Assembly (NCBI GenBank): GCA_963922595.1 | Contig: CAWUIM010000038.1 | Location: 1 to 30,244, forward strand | Direction: 5' to 3' | Source of the DNA: JAJFFW01 sp963922595 | GTDB taxonomy: Bacteria; Pseudomonadota; Alphaproteobacteria; Caulobacterales; Parvularculaceae | Length of the DNA: 30,244 nt | Made by a program: the position numbers and the translations under genes | The notes under the pieces: model-generated | The model's input: the letters and a program-made list of their open reading frames with translations, nothing else | What the model was told of the DNA's origin: nothing | The model's database searches: none | Shown here: piece by piece, positions 8,149 through 15,704 of the stretch | Numbering within the stretch: the stretch's first letter is position 1 | How the letters are laid out: each line of letters begins with the position of its first letter

Positions 8149-9033
8149 CTATCCGGCGAGGCGCACGTCTTCGGGCGCTTCCTCACCTTGTTGACACTCT
8201 TGCGGCGGGCGTGGCGGCAAGGACGCGCGCACGAGCGTTCCTTTTCCGACTTTGCTCTTGATGCGGAATTTGCCGCCCTGCATCTCGACAAAAGTCTTGG
8301 CGATCGCAAGCTCAACGCCCGGTCCTTCAAACGAGCGATCCAGTCCGCGATTGACGCCGGCGAAGGCGTTCAACGCCGCGTTCAGTTCGGCGTCGCTCAA
8401 CCCTTTGCCCGTATCTCTGACGGCGATTTCCGGCCATCCGTCCGCGTCTGTGGCGATGCGGGCGAATACCTGGTCGCCGCGCTCAGAGGCTTTCAGGGCG
8501 ATACGCAAGAGATGGTCGATCGCCTGGGATACACGATCCTCATCGACCCACGCATAGATCGCTTCTTCTTCAGTCTTGAGAACGACCGACACATCGAGCG
8601 CTTTTGCGGTGATCTTCATGCGCTCGGCGGCGCTTCTCAGAATCGGCGCGAGATCTGTCTGGATTTGATTGATCTCAATCTCGCCGCTGTCGAGCGCTGC
8701 GGTCTCCAGAATCGTGTTGATGTGACCGAGCAGAAGATCAGCCGATTGCAGAATATATTCCGCATAGGACTGTTGTTTCTCTTCCGACAGGTCGTAACTG
8801 CGCCCGTCGCGCAACATGGTCGCGAATCCGATGACGGCGTTGAGCGGCGTTCTCAATTCATGGTTCATATTGGCGAGGAATTGCGAGCGCGCCCGGATCG
8901 ACAATTCCGCTTCGGCGCGCGCCGTTTTCGCTTCGGCTGCGGCGCGCCGCACGACCGTCGACTCCACCATTTTGGCGGCGTAAGCCGAAATCAGACTGTC
9001 GGCCCGCTGTGTAAACGGATTGAGCGAACGCAT
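8149..9033 (-). CDS. Sensor-less histidine kinase with degenerate ATP-binding motifs
   Basis: A 294-residue HisKA/HATPase protein with no sensor or membrane domain. Residues about 20-50 look like a helical linker. The H-box FLANMNHELRTPLNAVIGF places the phospho-acceptor at His58. In the catalytic domain, G1 (VRDTGKG, 205-211) is intact. The N-box region (DHLLRIALKAS, 173-183) lacks the Asn that normally coordinates magnesium, and the G2 region reads GPGVELAI rather than GxGLGL. It may therefore be a weak kinase, a phosphatase, or a pseudokinase scaffold. The tail after 272 is acidic and probably unstructured. The ATG has AAGGGA 7 bases upstream. It sits 120 bases after the antiporter and 21 bases before the HerA-like gene, with no response regulator nearby. 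Confidence 0.88.
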   Translation of the reverse strand: MRSLNPFTQRADSLISAYAAKMVESTVVRRAAAEAKTARAEAELSIRARSQFLANMNHELRTPLNAVIGFATMLRDGRSYDLSEEKQQSYAEYILQSADLLLGHINTILETAALDSGEIEINQIQTDLAPILRSAAERMKITAKALDVSVVLKTEEEAIYAWVDEDRVSQAIDHLLRIALKASERGDQVFARIATDADGWPEIAVRDTGKGLSDAELNAALNAFAGVNRGLDRSFEGPGVELAIAKTFVEMQGGKFRIKSKVGKGTLVRASLPPRPPQECQQGEEAPEDVRLAG

Positions 9034-9153
9034 GGATGGGTCCCTTCCTTCAGGGACAGTATCCCGCGAAGCGCTAATGCGCCGTTAAACGAGGCCGCTG
9101 GTTTGACGCGTGTTAACGCAACTCTAATGACCGATTCCAAGGCCCGCGCGCGT
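9034..9153 (-). promoter_or_regulatory. Intergenic region upstream of the kinase, with a CtrA-like site
   Basis: This 120-base gap precedes the kinase-HerA pair. Read on the minus strand, TTAA-N7-TTAG (9074-9088) is one base from the TTAA-N7-TTAA box of the cell-cycle regulator CtrA, and a GTTAAC lies about 25 bases further upstream. Such motifs occur by chance, so this is only a hint. The region is a plausible place for a separate promoter for the two genes. Confidence 0.25.
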
Positions 9154-11067
9154 TCAGGTAGCCGTGATCTGGTTGGTTGTCTCATTGTCGGACACTTTTT
9201 CCGACGTATCCACATTCTCCGGCGCTTCTTCCGGTTCTTTAGTTTTGGTCTTCACTGCAGGCTTCGGCACATAGGCCAGCACCGTATCGCCGATCTCCGG
9301 CTTAATCGGCAGATCCTGCGACGCGACGATTATCGCTTCCTTACGGATCACGAGAACGATCTCGCCTTCCGGATCGAGGTCTTCCAGATATTGCGCCGGC
9401 GTATAGGCGTCGGAGAGTTTCGTGCGTTGATAGACCCATCCCGCATAGTGACGGCGCAACAATTCATCGAGCGGCGCCGCCGAATGCAGGAAGGCGCGCC
9501 CCTGAAGCGTGAAAGAGAGGGCGCGTCGATCCTCTTCATCCTTGCCTTTTGCGTTCACCTGATAGATCGCGGCGCGTCCCATTTCGGGTGCGAGGTCGGT
9601 GCAGACAAGCGCGTTGTGGGCTTCGTTGCTGCTCACCGCCAGCAAAACGCCAAAGCGATTAAGGTCGAGATGGTGTTCGGTCACCTCGGACAGGATTTCT
9701 CCGTAATAGGTTTCAATGTCCGCGAGCCGCGCCGGACGCAATCGGCGCCAACTGGCGTCTGCGACCATCACGGGGATTTCGAGCTCTTTCAATTTTTTAG
9801 CAAGGGCGGCGGACCATGGCGACGCGCCGACGATCAAGACGCCCGGGCGGTCGCGCGAAGCCAATCCCAATGCTTTCGCAAGCGGCCCAATCGTGAAGCC
9901 GTGAAGAACGACCGTGGCGAAAACGATCGCAAACGCCAGCGAAATCATGCGCTCGCCGTCGGCGTATCCGGCGTCAATCAACGATGCGCCGAAAAAGCTC
10001 GAAACCGCAATCGCCACAATGCCGCGCGGCGCAATCCAGCCCACGAGCAGGCGCTCCTGCCAGGGCAATCCGGAATTAATTGTCGACAAAAATATCGCCA
10101 ACGGGCGCACCACGAAAAGCATCGCCGCGATAAAGAGGAACGCACGCCCGTCCAGTTGCGCAACCGTGTCCCACGTCAGGTTCGCCGTCAGTATAATGAA
10201 CACCCCGGAGACAAGAATGACCGCAATGTTCTCTTTGAATAACCTCAGCTCACCGAGGCTGGCGATGCGCGAATTCGCCATGGTGACGCCCATGGCCGTG
10301 ACCGACAACAGGCCCGCCTCATGCTGGAGAAGGTTGGCCGCTTCAAAGCACACAAGAACCACGGTCAACAATACCGGCGGCTTTAAATATTCCGGCACCC
10401 ATCCGCGTCGAAAACTTGCCGCCGTCACGGACCCAAGGACAAACCCGAGTCCGACGGAAAGAATTGACGCAATAAAAAGCGTGCCGAAGATCTGCGACGG
10501 TCCGCCATGATCGAATGTGACAATTTCAAAGACGAGGACGGCGAGCAGTGCGCCGAAGGGATCATTGATAATCCCTTCCCATTTCAGCAATGTCGCCGGC
10601 CGCGGATTGAGCTTCGATTGGCGCAAGAGCGGAATGATCACGGTAGGGCCGGTGACAATCAAAATACCGGCGAACAGGATCGCAATCGGCCATGACAATC
10701 CGGCGAGATAATGCGCAGCGAGCGATCCGAGGCCCCACGCAATCGGCACGCCAGGAAACACAAGCCGGCGGACGCCTTTCGTCAGTCCACGGATTTCTGC
10801 AAAATTGAGCGTTAATCCGCCCTCGAACAAAATAACAGCGACGGCGATTGCGATGATTGGCCGATAGAAATCGCCAAGTAGCGCCTCCATCGGCGCTGAT
10901 CCATCGCCAATACCTGGCGGCGGACGCAGGATGCCGAAGACCGGCCCCGCCAAAATACCGGCGATCGCCATCAAAACAATCGCAGGAAGATTAAACCGCC
11001 ACGCGACCCACTGCGCCCCTATTCCGAGGACGCCAATGATCGCAACGACAAGAACGATATTATCCAT
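9154..11067 (-). CDS. Cation:proton antiporter with cytoplasmic nucleotide-binding tail
   Basis: A 637-residue inner-membrane transporter. Residues 1 to about 400 form a series of hydrophobic helices typical of the CPA1/CPA2 sodium-or-potassium/proton antiporter fold (GILAGPVFG, FEGGLTLNF, GPTVIIPLLRQ, then WEGIINDPFGALLA, which contains the NDP motif used for ion exchange). A cytoplasmic domain then begins with GVLIVGASPWSAALAKKL, a Rossmann motif related to TrkA-N/RCK regulatory domains, followed by a TrkA-C-like region (DLPIKPEIGDTVLAYVP). The last 35 residues are charged and low in complexity. It probably controls pH or monovalent cation balance. The ribosome site is weak. It is the first gene of the run that includes the kinase and HerA. 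Substrate ion uncertain. Confidence 0.92.
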   Translation of the reverse strand: MDNIVLVVAIIGVLGIGAQWVAWRFNLPAIVLMAIAGILAGPVFGILRPPPGIGDGSAPMEALLGDFYRPIIAIAVAVILFEGGLTLNFAEIRGLTKGVRRLVFPGVPIAWGLGSLAAHYLAGLSWPIAILFAGILIVTGPTVIIPLLRQSKLNPRPATLLKWEGIINDPFGALLAVLVFEIVTFDHGGPSQIFGTLFIASILSVGLGFVLGSVTAASFRRGWVPEYLKPPVLLTVVLVCFEAANLLQHEAGLLSVTAMGVTMANSRIASLGELRLFKENIAVILVSGVFIILTANLTWDTVAQLDGRAFLFIAAMLFVVRPLAIFLSTINSGLPWQERLLVGWIAPRGIVAIAVSSFFGASLIDAGYADGERMISLAFAIVFATVVLHGFTIGPLAKALGLASRDRPGVLIVGASPWSAALAKKLKELEIPVMVADASWRRLRPARLADIETYYGEILSEVTEHHLDLNRFGVLLAVSSNEAHNALVCTDLAPEMGRAAIYQVNAKGKDEEDRRALSFTLQGRAFLHSAAPLDELLRRHYAGWVYQRTKLSDAYTPAQYLEDLDPEGEIVLVIRKEAIIVASQDLPIKPEIGDTVLAYVPKPAVKTKTKEPEEAPENVDTSEKVSDNETTNQITAT

Positions 11068-11133
11068 CAGCTACCGATAGATATATCCGCCATCGCTGAC
11101 AATGGGGTCGGGATACTCGGCGCCAAAACACAA

Positions 11134-11910
11134 CTACCGGTTCTTGAAGGTCGGTTTTCGTTTCTCAATAAACGCAGCCATACCTTCTTTCTGGTCTTCC
11201 GTTGCGAAGACAGAATGAAAAACGCGGCGTTCAAAACGAACGCCTTCCGCAAGCGTGGTCTCAAAGGCGCGATCAACCGCTTCCTTGGTCAGCATAACAA
11301 TCGGGCGTGAGAAACTTGCGATTTGTTTCGCTACTTTTATTGCTTCGTCGCGAAGCTCGCCTGCAGGAACAATACGCGATACAAGTCCGCAGCGCTCGGC
11401 TTCCTCCGCGTCCATCATGCGGCCGGTTAAACACATTTCCATGGCTTTTGATTTGCCGATAAAGCGGGCCATCCGCTGTGTGCCGCCGGCCCCCGGCATG
11501 GCGCCGATCGTTATCTCCGGCTGGCCGAACTTCGCATTATCCGCGGCCAGAATGAAGTCACACATCATCGCAAACTCACACCCGCCGCCGAGCGCATATC
11601 CTGCAACCGCTGCGATCACCGGCTTGCGGCAGCGCGAGGCCTCCTCCCAATTCGCCGTAATGAAGTCTTCCTTGAAGACATCCATATAGGATTTTTCAGC
11701 CATTTCCTTGATGTCAGCGCCGGCGGCGAAAGCTTTTTCCGATCCCGTGACAACGACGCATCCAATCTCATCGTCGCTCTCATAGGCGCGCAAGGCGTCG
11801 GTCAATTCACTCATCAACTGACTGTTGAAGGCATTGAGCGCGTCCGGGCGGTTCAGCGTGATGATTCCGACATTGTCGTCTGTTTCTGTGAGAACGCATT
11901 CGTAAGCCAT
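11134..11910 (-). CDS. Enoyl-CoA hydratase
   Basis: A 258-residue crotonase-family enzyme that adds water to 2-enoyl-CoA in fatty acid or branched-chain breakdown. The oxyanion-hole segment AFAAGADIKEM lies at residues 60-70. GGGCEFAMMCD contains Glu112, and FGQPEITIGAMPGAGGTQR contains Glu132. These correspond to the two catalytic glutamates of mitochondrial short-chain hydratase, so it should be a true hydratase rather than an isomerase. I start it at the ATG at 11910, with GGAG 6 bases upstream; a TTG four codons earlier has no such support. It is the last gene of the methylcitrate-cycle cluster, 14 bases after prpC, which fits the handling of propionyl-CoA from odd-chain or branched acyl-CoA oxidation. 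Confidence 0.94.
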   Translation of the reverse strand: MAYECVLTETDDNVGIITLNRPDALNAFNSQLMSELTDALRAYESDDEIGCVVVTGSEKAFAAGADIKEMAEKSYMDVFKEDFITANWEEASRCRKPVIAAVAGYALGGGCEFAMMCDFILAADNAKFGQPEITIGAMPGAGGTQRMARFIGKSKAMEMCLTGRMMDAEEAERCGLVSRIVPAGELRDEAIKVAKQIASFSRPIVMLTKEAVDRAFETTLAEGVRFERRVFHSVFATEDQKEGMAAFIEKRKPTFKNR

Positions 11911-11924
11911 GACTTTCTCCAAAA

Positions 11925-13061
11925 TTAAGAGCGATTTTCGATCGCCGGAACGTCGCGTTGCGGCGACCCGATATAGTTTGAGAGCGGACGAATGAGTTTA
12001 TTGTTCGCCAAATGCTCCATCACATGCGCGGTCCAGCCCGTTATCCGGCTCATAACAAAGATCGGCGTAAACATCGGGATTTCAAAACCCATCAGATAGT
12101 AAGCAGGCCCTGCGGGAAAATCGAGATTGGGATAGATTTTCTTCTCCGACACCATTGTGTCATCGAGAATTCGGGAAATCTCCCAGTATTTTTTCGCTTC
12201 ATCGGTTCCGATAACATCAACCATCTTTTTATACGCGTCCGTCATGGTCGGCACGCGGCTATCGCCCGACCGATAGACGCGGTGACCAAAGCCCATGATT
12301 TTCCGCTTTTCACGCAGCGCAGTCAGCATCCATTCGCGCGCATTGTCAGGATCGGCGACCTCTTCGAGCATATGCATGACCGCCTCATTGGCGCCGCCAT
12401 GCAAGGGGCCCTTTAACGATCCGATCGCACCCGTTACAGCGGAGTAGATATCAGACGTTGACGACGCAATCGTCCGTGCGGTGAATGTTGAAGCGTTGAA
12501 CGAATGCTCCGCATACAGAGTCATTGAAATATCGAAACACTTAACGACCTCGTCAGCTGGAACCTTACCGAAGCACATATGAAAAAAGTTCTCAGAGAAC
12601 GGGAGATCACTACTGGGCTCAATGAGTTCTTTTCCATTGCGCAGACGAAAGTCGTGCGCGACGATTTGTGGGATCTTCGCGTACATCTTGATCGCTTTTT
12701 CGTAGAGTCCTCCCGGCGATGAATCGTCGGTCGTATCGTCTTCCTGCCCTAGAAAACTGACGGCCGTGCGCACTGTATCCATAGGGTGCGCGCGCTTGTT
12801 AAATTTGCGCATAACATCAACGAGATCGCCGGAAAGACCGCGCTGCTTTTTCTCCGCAAGATTAAAGCCGTCGAGCTGCGTCTGGTTTGGCAATTCCCCA
12901 TGCCAGATCAGATAGGCCGTCTCCTCAAAGCGGCATTGCGTCGCCAGATCCTGCACCTTATAGCCGCGATAGGTGAGCGAATTAATTTCGGGCATCACCT
13001 TCGATATCGCCGTATCGTCGGCGATCACGCCGGCAAGGCCGTATTTTACTTCGTCTGACAT
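11925..13061 (-). CDS. prpC: 2-Methylcitrate synthase (citrate synthase family)
   Basis: A 378-residue type-II-like citrate synthase of the length of PrpC, shorter than the housekeeping GltA. It condenses propionyl-CoA with oxaloacetate to 2-methylcitrate. Catalytic residues are visible: His221 in GPLHGGANEAVM, His260 in MGFGHRVYRSGDSR and Asp314 in NLDFPAGPAYY. The ATG at 13061 shares one base with the TGA of the preceding ABM gene (TGATG), and GAGGAG lies 8 bases upstream, indicating coupled translation. The location between prpB and an enoyl-CoA hydratase, with prpD in the same run, supports the methylcitrate role over that of a TCA-cycle citrate synthase; these enzymes often accept both acyl-CoAs. 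Confidence 0.93.
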   Translation of the reverse strand: MSDEVKYGLAGVIADDTAISKVMPEINSLTYRGYKVQDLATQCRFEETAYLIWHGELPNQTQLDGFNLAEKKQRGLSGDLVDVMRKFNKRAHPMDTVRTAVSFLGQEDDTTDDSSPGGLYEKAIKMYAKIPQIVAHDFRLRNGKELIEPSSDLPFSENFFHMCFGKVPADEVVKCFDISMTLYAEHSFNASTFTARTIASSTSDIYSAVTGAIGSLKGPLHGGANEAVMHMLEEVADPDNAREWMLTALREKRKIMGFGHRVYRSGDSRVPTMTDAYKKMVDVIGTDEAKKYWEISRILDDTMVSEKKIYPNLDFPAGPAYYLMGFEIPMFTPIFVMSRITGWTAHVMEHLANNKLIRPLSNYIGSPQRDVPAIENRS

Positions 13062-13393
13062 CACACCTGCTCCTCAACCCGTTTCATTTTATAAGCGCGC
13101 TCGACCTTTGCGACGCGCACCATGTAATCCGAATACCAGGTCTCCCGACCGCGCTTTCGCGCATATGTATGGTCGACATGGTTCTTCCATTCTTTGATCG
13201 CCGCCTCCGATTCCCAATAGGAAACAGCGATTCCAAATCCGTCATCGTTGCGGGCGGACTCAAATCCTATATAGCCCGGCATTTTCTCCGCAAGCGCTTC
13301 CATCTCGCTCGCCATCGCGCCGTATCCGTCATCGACCGCCGTTCGTTGGGCGGAAAAAATGACAGCATAATATGATGAGTGTGACGGCTTCAC
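13061..13393 (-). CDS. ABM-domain (antibiotic biosynthesis monooxygenase-type) protein
   Basis: A 110-residue single-domain protein with the dimeric alpha/beta-barrel pattern: a first strand YYAVIFSAQR, a helix containing MEALAEKMPGYIGFESAR, then GIAVSYWESEAAIKEWKNHVDH. This is the common form of the ABM superfamily (quinol monooxygenases, haem-degrading and simple stress proteins). The GTG start has a GGAG 6 bases upstream, inside the end of prpB, and its stop overlaps prpC, so it is tightly built into the operon. The substrate is unknown. Members of this superfamily are often small accessory or detoxifying proteins. Confidence 0.85.
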   Translation of the reverse strand: MKPSHSSYYAVIFSAQRTAVDDGYGAMASEMEALAEKMPGYIGFESARNDDGFGIAVSYWESEAAIKEWKNHVDHTYARKRGRETWYSDYMVRVAKVERAYKMKRVEEQV

Positions 13394-13396
13394 TTT

Positions 13397-14308
13397 CTAC
13401 TCCATCGGTGTGTCGCCGACCTGGAAGTTGTAGATGCTTTCATCGAACTTATTGTAATCATTGTAACGGAGGAGATCATAAAGATCGCGCCGATGCTGCA
13501 TGATATCGAGAACGCCGTTCTGGTCGCCGTCTCTCAAAATCGCATCTAGCCCGACGTCAGCCGCGCCCATAGCGAGACGCAGCGTCGTCACCGGATAGAT
13601 CACAACGTTAAACCCTAAGTTTTCCAGTTCCGTCTTATTGAGAAGCCGACTTTTCCCGAATTCAGTCATATTCGCAAGGATCGGAACGTCGAGCGCTTCG
13701 CGAACGGCTTCGAATTCCTGTTCGGATTTCATCGCTTCAGGAAAAATCATATCCGCGCCCGCATCAACGTAAGCTTTCATGCGGTCGATTGCGGCGTCGA
13801 GGCCCTCAACCGCGCGCGCGTCGGACCGAGCGATCAGCACGAAGTTTTCATCGCGTTTTGCTTCCGCCGCAGCCTTCACCCGCTGGATCATTATCTCTGT
13901 AGAAACGATTTCCTTGCCGTCAAGATGGCCGCAGCGCTTCGGCATCACCTGATCTTCGATGTGACACCCGGCGAGGCCCGCATCTTCCATGGAGCGTACT
14001 GTCCGGGCGGCGGCCATGGGCTCGCCAAAACCGGTATCGATGTCGATAAACGCAGGCAAGTCAGTAACGCGGGCGATTTGCTGGCCGCGATCGACAAACT
14101 CGGTCATTGTCGCGATACCGATATCCGGCAGGCAAAGATCAGCCGACATAACCGCGCCGGAAATATAGACACCGTCAAAACCCTTACGCTCAATTAGTTG
14201 CGCGCAAAGGGGATTGAAAGCGCCCGGAAATTGCATCAACGCGCCCGATGCGAGACCTTCGCGAAAGTCGGCCCTCTTTTCGGCGGCAGATTTTTCCGTA
14301 AACAACAT
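13397..14308 (-). CDS. prpB: 2-Methylisocitrate lyase
   Basis: A 303-residue enzyme of the isocitrate lyase/PEP mutase superfamily that splits 2-methylisocitrate into pyruvate and succinate, the last step of the methylcitrate cycle. The catalytic KRCGH motif lies at residues 124-128 (Cys126). The metal-binding acidic residues sit in FIDIDTGFGE (about 87-96), and LIARSDAR is further on. I place the start at the ATG at 14308 (LFTEKSAAEKRADFR), which matches usual PrpB N-termini. A longer reading from a TTG at 14335 is unlikely. It lies 30 bases after the DUF3291 gene and 3 bases before the ABM gene. Confidence 0.95.
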   Translation of the reverse strand: MLFTEKSAAEKRADFREGLASGALMQFPGAFNPLCAQLIERKGFDGVYISGAVMSADLCLPDIGIATMTEFVDRGQQIARVTDLPAFIDIDTGFGEPMAAARTVRSMEDAGLAGCHIEDQVMPKRCGHLDGKEIVSTEIMIQRVKAAAEAKRDENFVLIARSDARAVEGLDAAIDRMKAYVDAGADMIFPEAMKSEQEFEAVREALDVPILANMTEFGKSRLLNKTELENLGFNVVIYPVTTLRLAMGAADVGLDAILRDGDQNGVLDIMQHRRDLYDLLRYNDYNKFDESIYNFQVGDTPME

Positions 14309-14338
14309 GATCCTGTCATCCTTCCAGTGGCGCAAACG

Positions 14339-14842
14339 TCAAGCGGCGGCGGAACCGCATGCGTGGGACTTATGCATTGTCGCTTCCTTTAGCCAGTCCC
14401 ATCCAAACGCTTCTTCGCTGTCGCCGTTGCGTCGTCGCAACTCTAATCGCTCCAAGGCCTCGTCGAGCGTCGGCTTATGACCAGGGCGAACCCGCCACAT
14501 AACAAAATGCATCTCGCCAAGTATCTCAAACCATTCGGCGCGGCGTTCATAAAACTGTTTATGAACCGTTCCCCATACGAACCGTTCAAGGCTCGCAACA
14601 TCTTCCCAAACAGTAAGATTCGCCACCATTTGAGGATCGTCGCCGATATTATTTTCCGTGTTACCGGTTCCCGGCTCGCCCGACCCTTCCATCATCCATA
14701 CAAAACCCGGCATGCGCTTGCCGAGCCCATTGATCATATCGAGCGCTTCCATGAATTCACGTACACGCGGATCGTCCGGCGGCCCGAGCAGTCGGCCGAT
14801 ATTGAGCTCCGCGAGATGGAATTCGTCGGGGGCGGCTTTCAT
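14339..14842 (-). CDS. DUF3291-family protein
   Basis: A 167-residue protein with the DUF3291 signature: FHLAELNIGRLLGP near the start, DDPRVREFMEALDMINGLGKRMPGFVWMM around residues 22-50, and NLTVWEDVASLERFVWGTVHKQFYERR near 75-100. The fold is predicted to be another ABM-like alpha/beta barrel. Function is unknown; the conserved Trp, His and Arg suggest a ligand pocket. The gene lies in the prp cluster between a VOC gene (5 bases away) and prpB (30 bases away). Its ribosome site is weak, so translation may depend on coupling to the VOC gene. Confidence 0.85.
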   Translation of the reverse strand: MKAAPDEFHLAELNIGRLLGPPDDPRVREFMEALDMINGLGKRMPGFVWMMEGSGEPGTGNTENNIGDDPQMVANLTVWEDVASLERFVWGTVHKQFYERRAEWFEILGEMHFVMWRVRPGHKPTLDEALERLELRRRNGDSEEAFGWDWLKEATMHKSHACGSAAA

Positions 14843-14847
14843 ACGAC

Positions 14848-15228
14848 TTAGGATCCCATACAGAAGAAGTTGAGCTTATTGCCGTCCGCATCGCGCACAT
14901 ATCCGCAGGAAACCATGCCGTCGAGGCGCGGTCCTGGCTCGCCTTCGCATTTGGCGCCGAGCGAAATCGCCTTGTCGTACATGGCCTTCACCTGCGCCGC
15001 ATCTTTGACCGCGAACGCCGTCATGGTTCCGTTGCCCTGTTGCGCTTCGCCGCCATCGTACGGTTTGCAGATGCCGAACATCGGGCGCCCGGGCTCCACA
15101 CCCCAGAAAATTGCGCCGCCGTCAGGGCGCACCATCATTTCCTTGGCGCCCATCTCAGCGAGCAAGTCGCCGTAAAACTGGCGCGCCTTATCGATGTCAT
15201 TCGATCCAACCATTGAGTATGCGAGCAT
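14848..15228 (-). CDS. VOC-family (glyoxalase-like) protein
   Basis: A 126-residue vicinal-oxygen-chelate domain protein. It shows the pattern of a first strand (LAYSMVGSNDIDKARQFYGDLLAEMG), a central FGICKPYDG strand, a helix KAMYDKAISLGAKCEGEPG, and the C-terminal strand YVRDADGNKLNFFC typical of the family. VOC proteins bind a metal or small organic ligand and include glyoxalase I, methylmalonyl-CoA epimerase and dioxygenases; this short form is usually of unknown role. The ATG has GGAGG 8 bases upstream, and it directly abuts the stop of the unknown gene before it. Confidence 0.88.
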   Translation of the reverse strand: MLAYSMVGSNDIDKARQFYGDLLAEMGAKEMMVRPDGGAIFWGVEPGRPMFGICKPYDGGEAQQGNGTMTAFAVKDAAQVKAMYDKAISLGAKCEGEPGPRLDGMVSCGYVRDADGNKLNFFCMGS

Positions 15229-15681
15229 TTAGTTTTCCTCCTCCAAGCAAATTTTTGTCAGCTGTTCAAAACCGTGCTCGCGAAGCACATCTTCAACTTG
15301 CTTTTCCTCAACAAGAAAATCGCGCAAACGCTCAATGATAGTTGCTGCAAATAAATGCGGTATCGGAAACCATGCCGGATGCTCGGTTCCACTTAAAGGA
15401 TATCCGCGATTTCCCGCGATGTTTTTCGCGCCGTTTCCATTCCAGCGCATCAGCAACATTTGCTGTTTGGGTAATCCAGCATCTTGGTCTTCCCAATCGC
15501 CTACGGCTATCGAAAAACTATTCGGACGGCCTTGATATACAAGTTTGATATCAGACAGTCTTGGAAATGCACCTTCATTTTTTGGATAACATGCTTCACT
15601 CGGATCAACGAATGCATGTTTTTCTTTCAGTTCAGTATTCGATGATTTACGGGCGCCTTTGACTGAGAAGATCGATCGCAT
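15229..15681 (-). CDS. Unknown protein embedded in the prp cluster
   Basis: A 150-residue soluble-looking protein that I cannot assign. It has a basic N-terminus (MRSIFSVKGARKSS), a middle region rich in Trp and aromatic residues (SIAVGDWEDQD, LLMRWNGNG), a PLSGTEHPAWFPIPHLF segment and an acidic helical end (LREHGFEQLTKICLEEEN). The ATG at 15681 has AAGGA 7 bases upstream. A longer reading from 15708 would overlap the prpD stop. By eye its base composition is more A+T-rich than the flanking prpD, and its codon use differs. It begins 24 bases after prpD and touches the VOC start, so it is in the operon. It may be a recent insertion. Confidence 0.65.
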   Translation of the reverse strand: MRSIFSVKGARKSSNTELKEKHAFVDPSEACYPKNEGAFPRLSDIKLVYQGRPNSFSIAVGDWEDQDAGLPKQQMLLMRWNGNGAKNIAGNRGYPLSGTEHPAWFPIPHLFAATIIERLRDFLVEEKQVEDVLREHGFEQLTKICLEEEN

Positions 15682-15704
15682 TTTTCTTTCCTTTTTTGCC
15701 CAAA

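Noticed and set aside
5339..10242. Two very long plus-strand open frames (5339-7093 and 7090-10242)
   Set aside because: They run antisense to the asparaginase, HerA-like, kinase and antiporter genes, which all have clear family motifs. The plus-strand products are Arg/His-rich without domains, as expected from the reverse frame of GC-rich genes.
13397..14308. Isocitrate lyase (AceA) instead of PrpB
   Set aside because: The protein is about 300 residues, much shorter than AceA, and the KRCGH motif in a PrpB-like context with prpC and prpD nearby favours methylisocitrate lyase.
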